A stretch of DNA of 33,014 nucleotides from Clostridia bacterium (GTDB lineage: Bacteria > Bacillota > Clostridia > Christensenellales > UBA3700), in assembly GCA_029060025.1 (NCBI GenBank), contig JAIDUV010000040.1:1-33014 (forward strand), given 5' to 3'. Below are positions 7,765 to 15,153 of the stretch, piece by piece. Both the position numbers and the translations under genes were made by a program. Every line of letters begins with the position of its first letter. Position 1 is the stretch's first letter. Under the pieces are notes generated by a model. The model saw nothing but the letters and a program-made list of their open reading frames with translations, did not search any database and was not told the DNA's origin.

Positions 7765-7840
7765 AATTTTTATACTTATCTCCGCTCGTATTCCACAAGA
7801 TATGCGTGTTTGCCCTCAATCAATTGAACCCCGCGCATAT

Positions 7841-9115
7841 CTATTCTATCATAGGCACTTTGCCGCAAGCAAGCCCAAAGAGCCGACTTGAGTATTTTTT
7901 TATAAAATCTATTGCTTTTTGATTTATTACGTCGCCTTTTTTTATCACAGGCACCCCCGGCGGATAGATGCCCACGTCCACCGCGCACACTTTGCCAAGC
8001 GCGTCGTCAGGCAAAAGTAAGACTACGTCTCCCGACTTTTCCACGTTTTGCATACCAAAGTCAACGTCGATTTCGCTTTCAAGTTTTTCTTGCGGCATTA
8101 TATTGATTAAACTTGCCAGCAAGTCCAACTTGTCGCAATTAAACGGCGTGACGATAAAGACCAATAAGTCTGCGTACGACATTTCGGCAAATACTCCCTG
8201 CGCCGCAAGAGCGTCGCAAATCTTGCCGCAATCTACGCCTTCAATCTTGACGACAAGTCGGGAAAAATCGTCGGCGTCAACTACTTCGCCGACTTTAAGC
8301 GCTGTCTTAAACCTATCGACTGCTTGTTTTACTTTTGCATACTCCTCTTCGCCGCGGCTCGTCATATAATCGTCGGCATAGTCCATACTAGCCATCACTA
8401 GATAATTAGGCGACGTCGTATGAATATCCGCGCGCAACGCTCTGCACTGCATATATACGTCAACACCGTTGGTCAAGACAAGGGCTCCGCCGCCGTATAC
8501 CGGCAAAGTCTTGTGCATACTCACAAGCGCTATGTCAGCATACTTACTTGCGTTGTTGGGTAATAATGACGAATAGGGAAAATGCGCCGAGTGCGCCTCG
8601 TCCACGACGAACAGCGCGCCCTCTGTCAATGCAAATTCTTTGATTTCTTTTAACGGCTTTAATTTGCCGAAATAGTCGGGGCTGGTGACGAATACGCAAG
8701 ATATTTTTACAGAAGACCTCAATTCTTCCGCATCTTTCAAATCACTGCAACAGCGAACTTTTACGCCCATAATTCTTGCCGAAGCAAAAAAAGATTTGTG
8801 CATATCTCCTATGGCAAGCGCAATGCCCTGTCTTGACCTTGCGATAGCCATTGCAATTTGCATACCGCACGTCGAGCCGCTCGTCAGCATAAGCGCATTT
8901 TGATATCCGTAATGCTTTGCAATTCTATTTTCGCAATTTGCAATAATGCCGTCACTGTAGAGAAGATTGTCAAGTCCGTTTACTTCCGTCCAATCATACG
9001 CGGCAGAAGAATACAATGCGTCAAGATGGTCAAGTCCACTGTGACCCGGCATACAAAACCGAGCATTGACAGCGCCATTATACTCTTTGACTTTGTTGTA
9101 TAAATCTCTTGACAT
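7841..9115 (-). CDS. PLP-dependent Orn/Lys/Arg decarboxylase-family protein (YaaO-like)
   Basis: Fold-type I PLP enzyme of the decarboxylase major domain family, here 424 residues against roughly 480 in B. subtilis YaaO. The N-terminal FCMPGHSGL motif, the TSGSTCGMQIAM phosphate-binding region, the VDEAHSAH motif (Asp172, His175) and the PLP lysine in SMHKTLP (Lys202) are all present, so it should be catalytically competent. The substrate (arginine, lysine or another basic amino acid) cannot be decided by eye. The C-terminal domain is short. A gene of this family next to tmk is a known Firmicute arrangement. AAGGAG lies six bases before the ATG. It is 76 bases upstream of tmk on the same strand and is probably the first gene of that operon. 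Confidence 0.88.
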   Translation of the reverse strand: MSRDLYNKVKEYNGAVNARFCMPGHSGLDHLDALYSSAAYDWTEVNGLDNLLYSDGIIANCENRIAKHYGYQNALMLTSGSTCGMQIAMAIARSRQGIALAIGDMHKSFFASARIMGVKVRCCSDLKDAEELRSSVKISCVFVTSPDYFGKLKPLKEIKEFALTEGALFVVDEAHSAHFPYSSLLPNNASKYADIALVSMHKTLPVYGGGALVLTNGVDVYMQCRALRADIHTTSPNYLVMASMDYADDYMTSRGEEEYAKVKQAVDRFKTALKVGEVVDADDFSRLVVKIEGVDCGKICDALAAQGVFAEMSYADLLVFIVTPFNCDKLDLLASLINIMPQEKLESEIDVDFGMQNVEKSGDVVLLLPDDALGKVCAVDVGIYPPGVPVIKKGDVINQKAIDFIKKYSSRLFGLACGKVPMIE

Positions 9116-9190
9116 TCTTTTCTCCTTATAATTTTATATTGGACAGCCCAATTAAATCTTTTTAATACGAAGTCAGGCAAGTTATATTTT

Positions 9191-9223
9191 AAAGGGCGAC
9201 CTTTAATTTTAAGGTCACCCTTT
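9191..9223 (-). terminator. Probable terminator after greA
   Basis: A 13-base stem, AAAGGGCGACCTT with AAGGTCACCCTTT, loop of seven. Its single mismatch becomes a G-U pair only in minus-strand RNA, which favours termination of rex-greA. The U-tract beyond the stem is weak. Confidence 0.65.
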
Positions 9224-9248
9224 TAGTTGATATTACAAAATTTATCTA

Positions 9249-9719
9249 CTAGTTGATTGCCAACACCTTGACTTTGTAAGAATTGTCGCCCAATTCAACA
9301 ATAGCCTCTGCGCCTACTTTCTTACCCATAATTGCCACTGCAAGCGGAGATTCGTTGCTTATCTTTCCTTCCAAAATCGACGCTTCGGTCGTACCTACGA
9401 TAGTATACTCATTCTCTTCGTCTTCGGAATAATCGTATATCTTGACCTTGCAACCTGCAATGACGGAGTCTTGCTTTCCTTCGGTATTTTCTATAATCTC
9501 AGCATTGTCAAGTTGAGCCTGAATTGTCAAAATTTCTGCTTCTACTTGCGCTTGGTAATCCTTTGCGGCATCGTATTCTGCATTCTCCGACAAGTCTCCA
9601 AAGCCTCTTGCGATTCTTATTCTTTCGCTTGCGTCCTGTCTGTCTACGTTGATCAAATGCTCCAATTTCTTTTTGAGATTGTCATATCCTTCTTGTGTAA
9701 CGAAGTATTTCTTTTCCAT
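9249..9719 (-). CDS. greA: Transcription elongation factor GreA
   Basis: Rescues backtracked RNA polymerase by stimulating transcript cleavage. From the ATG at 9719 the product is 156 residues, the usual GreA length. An upstream in-frame start would add six residues but covers the ribosome binding site GAGGAGG, so the inner ATG is chosen. The N-terminal coiled coil holds the acidic tip motif GDLSENAEYDAAKD, and the C-terminal FKBP-like domain ends with IVELGDNSYKVKVLAI and the SPLAVAIMGKKVG signature. It lies 30 bases after rex and is likely co-transcribed with it. Confidence 0.96.
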   Translation of the reverse strand: MEKKYFVTQEGYDNLKKKLEHLINVDRQDASERIRIARGFGDLSENAEYDAAKDYQAQVEAEILTIQAQLDNAEIIENTEGKQDSVIAGCKVKIYDYSEDEENEYTIVGTTEASILEGKISNESPLAVAIMGKKVGAEAIVELGDNSYKVKVLAIN

Positions 9720-9749
9720 ATATCCTCCTCGCCTCACGGCTTATTTACT

Positions 9750-10361
9750 TTATTGTTTGTTTTTACTGCGAAAACTCAAGACGTAAAGGCTTTCGCTCAT
9801 AGAGATGTTTTCCACTGTCACGCCCTCTGGCACCTCGAGTTCTACCGGAGCAAAATTCCATATTGATTTTACGCCGTACTTTATCAATGCGTCGGCTACG
9901 CTTTTAGCCGAATCTTTTTGGGTGGCAATAATTGCTATATCCACGTTATTTTGATTGAGATACGCCTCCAAAAAGTCCATCTCATAGACCTTAATACCGT
10001 TGATGGACGAACAACGCGGGTCTATATCAAATAGCGCTCTGACAAAAAATCCGTCGTCTCTAAATCCTCTGTATCCCGCCAAGGCCCTGCCTATATTGCC
10101 TGCGCCGACGATAATCATATCGTATTCTTTGTCAAGTCCTAAAATTGCGGCAAGTTCGTTCTTGAGTTTGACTACGTCGTATCCGTAACCTTGCTGTCCA
10201 AAACCGCCGAAGTTGCAAAGATCTTGCCTTACTTGCGACGCAGTGATATTGAGTACGCTTGCAATCTTGTTGGACGACACTCTTGTAACTCCGCTGTCCG
10301 CAAGTTGTTTGATATGTCTGTAGTAGCGCGGCAAACGCTTTATGACCGCTTCAGAAATCAT
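9750..10361 (-). CDS. rex: Redox-sensing transcriptional repressor Rex
   Basis: Senses the NADH/NAD+ ratio and represses fermentation and respiration genes when NADH is low. The 203-residue protein has the N-terminal winged helix (RLPRYYRHIKQL, then ITASQVRQDLCNFGGFGQQGYGY) and a Rossmann domain with VGAGNIGRAL followed by FDIDP. GGAGGAGG lies four bases before the ATG. The promoter is upstream at 10396-10425; I did not find a convincing Rex operator beside it. Confidence 0.95.
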   Translation of the reverse strand: MISEAVIKRLPRYYRHIKQLADSGVTRVSSNKIASVLNITASQVRQDLCNFGGFGQQGYGYDVVKLKNELAAILGLDKEYDMIIVGAGNIGRALAGYRGFRDDGFFVRALFDIDPRCSSINGIKVYEMDFLEAYLNQNNVDIAIIATQKDSAKSVADALIKYGVKSIWNFAPVELEVPEGVTVENISMSESLYVLSFRSKNKQ

Positions 10362-10395
10362 AAGTCCTCCTCCCTATCGACAATACGTCCTGTAT

Positions 10396-10425
10396 ATTTT
10401 AATCAACGGACCAACGATTTGTCAA
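10396..10425 (-). promoter_or_regulatory. Promoter of rex-greA
   Basis: Minus strand TTGACA (10420-10425), 18-base spacer, TAAAAT (10396-10401). Expected leader of about 28 bases. Confidence 0.65.
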
Positions 10426-10512
10426 TAGTTTTGGCTTTTGTTTGCTCAACAATTTTGTCAAATAAGCGTAAAATCAAAAATAAATTCTAAACAAAGCGTC
10501 ACTGAGAATTTA

Positions 10513-10541
10513 TTGACATCTATCACCTTATACTGTAATAT
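10513..10541 (+). promoter_or_regulatory. Promoter placing transcription start at the ATG of the next gene
   Basis: TTGACA (10513-10518), 17-base spacer, TAATAT (10536-10541). The standard start distance puts +1 on or next to the A of the ATG at 10548, and there is no ribosome binding site, so the transcript is predicted to be leaderless. Confidence 0.7.
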
Positions 10542-10547
10542 AGAAAT

Positions 10548-10805
10548 ATGAAGATTTGGGCAAGGCTCGTCACTGACGACAAAATTCAAAAAGATATTCT
10601 TTACAACTCACCGCTTAAAATGAGCAGAGCCAATTACGAAGCCTGGCTTCGCGATATCTGTCACCAACTTGACGTGCCTAATCCGGTACTTCTTGACCAC
10701 CATTTCAAAAATTTTGTCAACTTTCACAATACCAAGTTCCGTCAAGACGACTTCGTCGAGACTTTGGACTACGATATGTTGATAGTCGAAGATTGCAAAG
10801 AATAA
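10548..10805 (+). CDS. Small acidic protein of unknown function
   Basis: An 85-residue soluble protein starting MKIWARLVTDDKIQKDILYN, with no signal peptide or membrane segment. The middle part (YEAWLRDICHQLDVPNPVLL) looks helical and the C-terminal part (DDFVETLDYDMLIVEDCKE) is acidic and strand-like. I do not recognise a named family. It is very likely real: it has a textbook promoter, ordinary codon use, and a strong hairpin directly after the stop. There is no Shine-Dalgarno sequence, consistent with a leaderless mRNA. It stands alone between the divergent rex operon and the convergent ABC exporter operon, so context gives no function. Confidence 0.75.
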   Translation: MKIWARLVTDDKIQKDILYNSPLKMSRANYEAWLRDICHQLDVPNPVLLDHHFKNFVNFHNTKFRQDDFVETLDYDMLIVEDCKE

Positions 10806-10814
10806 TAGTCAGCA

Positions 10815-10842
10815 AAGAGGAGTCGATTTCTCGACTCCTCTT
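10815..10842 (+). terminator. Terminator hairpin after the small acidic protein gene
   Basis: Perfect 12-base stem AAGAGGAGTCGA/TCGACTCCTCTT with loop TTTC, ten bases after the stop codon. The T-tract is short. The symmetrical stem could also act for minus-strand transcripts. Confidence 0.75.
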
Positions 10843-10931
10843 CGCATTATAAGGGGAACATCGGTATTATAATACCGAAAGGATAAAGGCATTGTATTTT
10901 ATTAAAGAATTATCTACTACTATATTTACTT

Positions 10932-10971
10932 GTTCAGTGAGAATAGAGATAGGCAAATCTTCTCACTGAAC
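10932..10971 (-). terminator. Hairpin at the 3' end of the ABC exporter operon
   Basis: Perfect 12-base stem GTTCAGTGAGAA/TTCTCACTGAAC with a 16-base loop, overlapping the stop codon of the last exporter gene. There is no T-run beyond, so it may be a processing or stability hairpin rather than a terminator. A further 16-base palindrome, CGGTATTATAATACCG, lies at 10862-10877. Confidence 0.4.
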
Positions 10972-12747
10972 GTTACTACTAAACTGACTGTTGTATAGGT
11001 CGGCATAAAAACCTTGTCTGTCAAGTAACTGCTCGTGATTTCCGCTTTCGATAATATCGCCGTCTTTCATTACGAGTATCAAATCTGCATTTTTTATCGT
11101 AGAAAGTCTGTGAGCAATGACAAATGAAGTACGGTCTTTCATAAGTTCGTCCATTGCGCTTTGTATCTTTTGCTCCGTGCGAGTATCGACGGAACTCGTA
11201 GCCTCGTCAAGAATAAGCATAGGCTTGTCGGCTATCATTGCTCTTGCAATTGTGAGTTGTTGCTTTTGTCCTTGCGACAAACTTATTTGGTCGCCAAGAA
11301 CAGTGTCGTATCCGTGCGGCAACGTATGCACGAAGTGATCTAATCCGACGGCTTTACAAGCCTCCTCCAACGTCTCGTCGCTTACGCCCTTTGTGTTGTA
11401 GACAAGATTTTCTCTCAAACTTCCTTCAAAGAGCCACGTATCTTGCAATACCATACAGAATTGCTTGTGTACCTCTTGCCTTGACATATTCTTGATGGAC
11501 ACGCCGTCTATACGTATATCTCCGTCTTTTATCTCATTAAATCTCATAAGCAGATTGACCATAGTCGTCTTACCCGCGCCTGTAGGTCCGACGATTGCGA
11601 CCTTTTGTCCGGGCTTTGCCACTGCGGAAAAGTCGTTGATAATAATTCTGTCACTGTCCTCATATCCGAACTTGACGTGATCGAACTCTACTTCGCCCTT
11701 TACCTTGTAGAACTCAAAAACCTTACCTCTTTCGTCTTCCATCTCTTCGGCTTCGAGAAATTCAAATACTCTCTCGCCTGCCGCCGCTGCGGATTGCAAG
11801 GACTGCAACGCCTGCGCCATCTGCGACAAAGGTTGGGTGAAGTAACGCACATACATAGTAAAGGCTATTATCGTGCCGAAATTTATCTTGCCTTGGATAG
11901 CCAGCGCCGCGCCTACTACGCATACAGCAACGTATCCAAAATTGCCGATAAAAGTCATAATAGGCATCATCATACCCGACATACATTGCGCCTTGAACGC
12001 GCTGTCTTTGAGATTGGCGTTCATCTCGTCAAAAGTCGCCTGCGACTTTGCTTCGCCGTTGTAGGCTTTGACAACGGTATGTCCGGCGTAAATCTCTTCA
12101 ATATGACCGTTGATTTCGCCAAGACGCTTTTGCTGGCGAGCAAAATACTTTTGTGACTTGCCTGCTATTAAACTCATAAGCACAAAGCCTATTACCGTCG
12201 CGCCTATTGCAGTCAACGCGAGTATCCAATTGGTGATAAACATCATCAACAACGAGCCTAGGAACAAAGTCACTGCCGACACAAGCGTGCTTATGCTTTG
12301 ATTGAGAGACTGTCCGACAGTATCGACGTCGTTGGTCACTCTGGACAATACGTCGCCGGTACTCGTCTTGTTGTAATACCACATAGGAAGTCGATTTATC
12401 TTTCGAGATATATCGCTGCGCAACCCTTGGGTGATTCTCTGCGTCGTAGTGGACATTATCCAGCCTTGCACGCATTGCAACACCAAACTGACGGAATACA
12501 TTATTATCAGAACGACGCCGATTTGCGCAACTGCGTCCATATCAATCTGTCCTATTAGCCCCTTTTGCAAGACATCGGTCAAGTCGGACATCTTATTAGG
12601 TCCAATCAACGTCAGCACCGTGCCTGCAACAGCGCAAATGATAGCCACCGCCAACATTGCGTAATACTTTTTGCAATATCTTATTATCTTTACCCAAGTA
12701 CCCTTAAAGTCCTTGGCTTTTTCAAAATTCTTACTAGGTCCCGGCAT
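10963..12747 (-). CDS. ABC exporter subunit with catalytically complete Walker B
   Basis: A 594-residue half-transporter: six predicted membrane helices over about residues 28-310, then an ATP-binding domain with Walker A GPTGAGKT (387-394), signature LSQGQ (490-494), Walker B LILDE (511-515, Glu present) and the switch histidine in IAHRLSTI. The signature departs from LSGGQ, as expected for the half that contributes to the degenerate site of a heterodimer. Its ATG overlaps the stop of the partner gene by one base (TAATG). The pair resembles BmrCD/LmrCD/TM287-288 multidrug or peptide exporters; the cargo is unknown. It probably belongs to the MarR regulon, given the operators upstream. Confidence 0.92.
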   Translation of the reverse strand: MPGPSKNFEKAKDFKGTWVKIIRYCKKYYAMLAVAIICAVAGTVLTLIGPNKMSDLTDVLQKGLIGQIDMDAVAQIGVVLIIMYSVSLVLQCVQGWIMSTTTQRITQGLRSDISRKINRLPMWYYNKTSTGDVLSRVTNDVDTVGQSLNQSISTLVSAVTLFLGSLLMMFITNWILALTAIGATVIGFVLMSLIAGKSQKYFARQQKRLGEINGHIEEIYAGHTVVKAYNGEAKSQATFDEMNANLKDSAFKAQCMSGMMMPIMTFIGNFGYVAVCVVGAALAIQGKINFGTIIAFTMYVRYFTQPLSQMAQALQSLQSAAAAGERVFEFLEAEEMEDERGKVFEFYKVKGEVEFDHVKFGYEDSDRIIINDFSAVAKPGQKVAIVGPTGAGKTTMVNLLMRFNEIKDGDIRIDGVSIKNMSRQEVHKQFCMVLQDTWLFEGSLRENLVYNTKGVSDETLEEACKAVGLDHFVHTLPHGYDTVLGDQISLSQGQKQQLTIARAMIADKPMLILDEATSSVDTRTEQKIQSAMDELMKDRTSFVIAHRLSTIKNADLILVMKDGDIIESGNHEQLLDRQGFYADLYNSQFSSNVQ

Positions 12748-14501
12748 TATTCAAGTTCCTCCTTTGACAATTGAGAATAGGCTATTTGGCGGTATACGTC
12801 GCAATTTTGCATAAGTTCGTCGTGCTTGCCCTGACCTGCTATCTTGCCGTCGTCAAGGACTATGATCCTGTCGGCGTCGCGTATGGTTCCTATTCTCTGC
12901 GCAACTATAATTCTCGTGGAGTCTTTGCACTCCTTGTCAAGCGCGTCGCGCAACATCTTGTCGGTCTTATAATCCAATGCAGAAAAAGAATCGTCGAATA
13001 TAAGTATCTCGGGTTTTCTGGCAATGGCTCTGGCAATCGAAAGCCTCTGCTTTTGCCCGCCGGAAAGATTGGCTCCGCCTTGGGCAACGTAAGAGTCGAC
13101 GCCGCATTCTTTATCCTTGACAAATTCCCACGCCTGCGCGGTCTTTATCGCGTTTTCCACGTCTTCGCTTTCAATCTGCGTACTGCTATCTCCAAAAGCC
13201 ACGTTGGATGCTATAGTACCCGAAAAGAGCGTAGCCTTTTGCGAAATATATCCAATCTTATTGCGCAGCGCTTCCTGCTTATACTCTTTGACGTTTCTGC
13301 CGTCGACAAGCACTTCGCCGCCGCTGACGTCATAAAATCTCGGCACGAGATTGATAATACTGCTCTTGCCGCAACCTGTCGCGCCTATCAGCGCAACCGT
13401 CTCGCCCTTGCTTGCTTTAAACGATATGCCCTCTATAGCGTTGGTATCAGCGTCGGGATAAGCAAAACTTACGTCTTTAAATTCCACTTCGCCAAACGCG
13501 TCTTCTAAACCTTGCTCCGCTTCGCCGTCGGCAATTGCAACTTCTGTACTCAACACCTCGTTGATACGCTTTGCCGCAACTTGCGCTCTCGGCATCAATA
13601 TGAATATCATAACCAACATCATAAACGCCATAAGCACTTGCACCGCGTATTGTAAGAAGACTACCATATCGGAAAAGAGCGATATTCTATCCATCATTCC
13701 CGCATTGTTGATTATCACTGCGCCTATCCAATATATAGAAAGTGATAAGCCGCTCAAAATCAACTGAATACTAGGCATCAAGAATGACATTACGCGTCCT
13801 GTAAATAAAGACGTGCCTGTCAATACGTCGTTGGCTTTCTTGAATTTCTCTTCTTGATAATCCTCGGCATTGTACGCTCTGACTACCCTCAAGCCGGTTA
13901 GATTTTCTCTCGTCACGCGGTTTACGTCGTCAGTAAGAATCTGCATCTTCTTAAACTTGGGAAGAGCAAGCGAAGTACAAACGAGCACCACTGCAAGCAA
14001 CGCGATTACTCCAATGCCAGTCGCCAAAGTCCACTGCCAACTTCCCGCGGATATTTTGCATATAGCCCACACCGCCGTAATAGGCGCTTTGATCATAACT
14101 TGCAATCCAAGCGTAATGAGCATTTGCACTTGCGTAACGTCGTTGGTAGACCTTGTGATAAGACTTGCAGTAGAAAACTTGGATATCTCGCTCATTGAAA
14201 AACTCTGGACTTTGCCAAACAAACTTGCCCTCAGAGTTGCGCCAAAGTTTGAGGCAATCCTAGACGCTATCAGCGCTACCGCTACCGAACATAGCAAACT
14301 GCCCAGTGCAAATCCCAACATCTTTGCTCCCGCAATCCATACGTCTTTCATTGCGCTGCCGGGAGTCTGCACTAATCTTGTAATTTCCGACATATACTCG
14401 GGCATCGTCATTTCGCACCACACCGTAAGCGCAATAAAAGCAACAGCCAGAATTACCAATACCCATTCAATGACTGTAAACTTCTTAATCAACTTTAACA
14501 T
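12747..14501 (-). CDS. ABC exporter subunit with degenerate ATPase site
   Basis: A 584-residue half-transporter from the ATG at 14501, which follows GGAGG by six bases (a TTG one codon earlier is less likely). Membrane helices occupy about residues 10-305. The nucleotide-binding domain has Walker A GATGCGKS (373-380) and canonical LSGGQ (479-483), but the catalytic Glu after Walker B is Asp (ILIFDD, Asp504) and the switch His is Gln (VAQRIGTI). These are the hallmarks of the non-hydrolysing site in heterodimeric exporters, matching the altered LSQGQ of the partner. A CTAACnnnGTTAG operator lies about 60 bases upstream. Confidence 0.92.
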   Translation of the reverse strand: MLKLIKKFTVIEWVLVILAVAFIALTVWCEMTMPEYMSEITRLVQTPGSAMKDVWIAGAKMLGFALGSLLCSVAVALIASRIASNFGATLRASLFGKVQSFSMSEISKFSTASLITRSTNDVTQVQMLITLGLQVMIKAPITAVWAICKISAGSWQWTLATGIGVIALLAVVLVCTSLALPKFKKMQILTDDVNRVTRENLTGLRVVRAYNAEDYQEEKFKKANDVLTGTSLFTGRVMSFLMPSIQLILSGLSLSIYWIGAVIINNAGMMDRISLFSDMVVFLQYAVQVLMAFMMLVMIFILMPRAQVAAKRINEVLSTEVAIADGEAEQGLEDAFGEVEFKDVSFAYPDADTNAIEGISFKASKGETVALIGATGCGKSSIINLVPRFYDVSGGEVLVDGRNVKEYKQEALRNKIGYISQKATLFSGTIASNVAFGDSSTQIESEDVENAIKTAQAWEFVKDKECGVDSYVAQGGANLSGGQKQRLSIARAIARKPEILIFDDSFSALDYKTDKMLRDALDKECKDSTRIIVAQRIGTIRDADRIIVLDDGKIAGQGKHDELMQNCDVYRQIAYSQLSKEELE

Positions 14502-14557
14502 CAATAACCTCCATAAACTTTTAATCTATTTTTTGCATATACTTTGCATAAATTTTA

Positions 14558-14570
14558 CTAACTGGGTTAG
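14558..14570. promoter_or_regulatory. MarR-type operator upstream of the exporter genes
   Basis: CTAACTGGGTTAG, five-base arms with a three-base centre. The same CTAACnnnGTTAG pattern occurs in the marR promoter. A weak promoter (TTGTCT, 17 bases, TATCTA) can be drawn over it on the minus strand. Between it and the marR stop, CAGAC/GTCTG at 14590-14603 followed by TTTTATTTT could partly terminate marR transcripts. Confidence 0.65.
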
Positions 14571-14605
14571 ATATTTTACCAAAATAAAACAGACAACTGT
14601 CTGAA

Positions 14606-15064
14606 TTACTTTTTTTCTTTCAAAATATTGGGCAAATCGGGCTTTACTTCTTCGGCTACTCTCTTCATTTCATTGGACAACTCAATGAAGGTCATTATCT
14701 TTTCCATACCCATTGCGTCTATCACTCTCGAAAGATGCTGAGTTATAAGATCTCGCAACTCACTGACCGTCTTTCTGCCCTCGTCCGTCAAAGATATATA
14801 AATTATCCTCGCGTCTTCTGCGCCGACAGAGCGGCAAATCAAATTTTTGGCAACCATCTTCTTGAGTAAAACCGCAACTCTCGCCGTGCTGACGCCAATA
14901 TGTTTGGCTATATCCCCGCACGTAACCGCACCGTCAGAGTCGCTAAGAAACTTGAGCACCGCGCCTATGCCAGCCTGCGTGTCATCCATTCTGCTGTTGA
15001 GTTCGGTAGGTCTGGATTCGCTGAGTTTATTAAAGACATACTCCACGTCTTTTATATCTGCCAT
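14606..15064 (-). CDS. MarR-family repressor of the adjacent exporter
   Basis: A 152-residue winged-helix regulator. The HTH is around AVTCGDIAKHIGVSTARVAVLLKKMVAKNLI and the wing around RSVGAEDARIIYISLTDEGRK, the standard MarR pattern; flanking helices should form the dimer interface. GAGGGAG lies four bases before the ATG at 15064. A perfect inverted repeat overlaps its own start site and a second one precedes the exporter genes, so it most likely represses itself and the exporter and is released by a ligand (inference). MarR next to a heterodimeric ABC exporter is a common Firmicute arrangement. Confidence 0.93.
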   Translation of the reverse strand: MADIKDVEYVFNKLSESRPTELNSRMDDTQAGIGAVLKFLSDSDGAVTCGDIAKHIGVSTARVAVLLKKMVAKNLICRSVGAEDARIIYISLTDEGRKTVSELRDLITQHLSRVIDAMGMEKIMTFIELSNEMKRVAEEVKPDLPNILKEKK

Positions 15065-15083
15065 TTTGCTCCCTCTTCATTTG

Positions 15084-15125
15084 CTAACCTAGTTAGATTA
15101 TATGCAAAACAAAAAAAATTGTCAA
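15084..15125 (-). promoter_or_regulatory. marR promoter with overlapping operator
   Basis: Minus strand TTGACA (15120-15125), 17-base spacer, TATAAT (15097-15102). CTAACCTAGTTAG (15084-15096) abuts the -10 and covers the expected start site at about 15090, a position that would block transcription when occupied. Confidence 0.8.
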
Positions 15126-15153
15126 CACCTTAAATGTAAATAATGCGTCAAAT

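Noticed and set aside
7776-7838. 20-codon minus-strand ORF just before tmk
   Set aside because: It has an ATG and ends 11 bases before tmk, and tmk has a poor ribosome binding site, so coupling is imaginable. But the ORF itself has no ribosome binding site and no recognisable sequence.
10426-10475. Rex operator upstream of rex
   Set aside because: Partial matches such as TTGACAAAATTGTTG exist but lack the symmetric TTGTGAAnnnnTTCACAA pattern.
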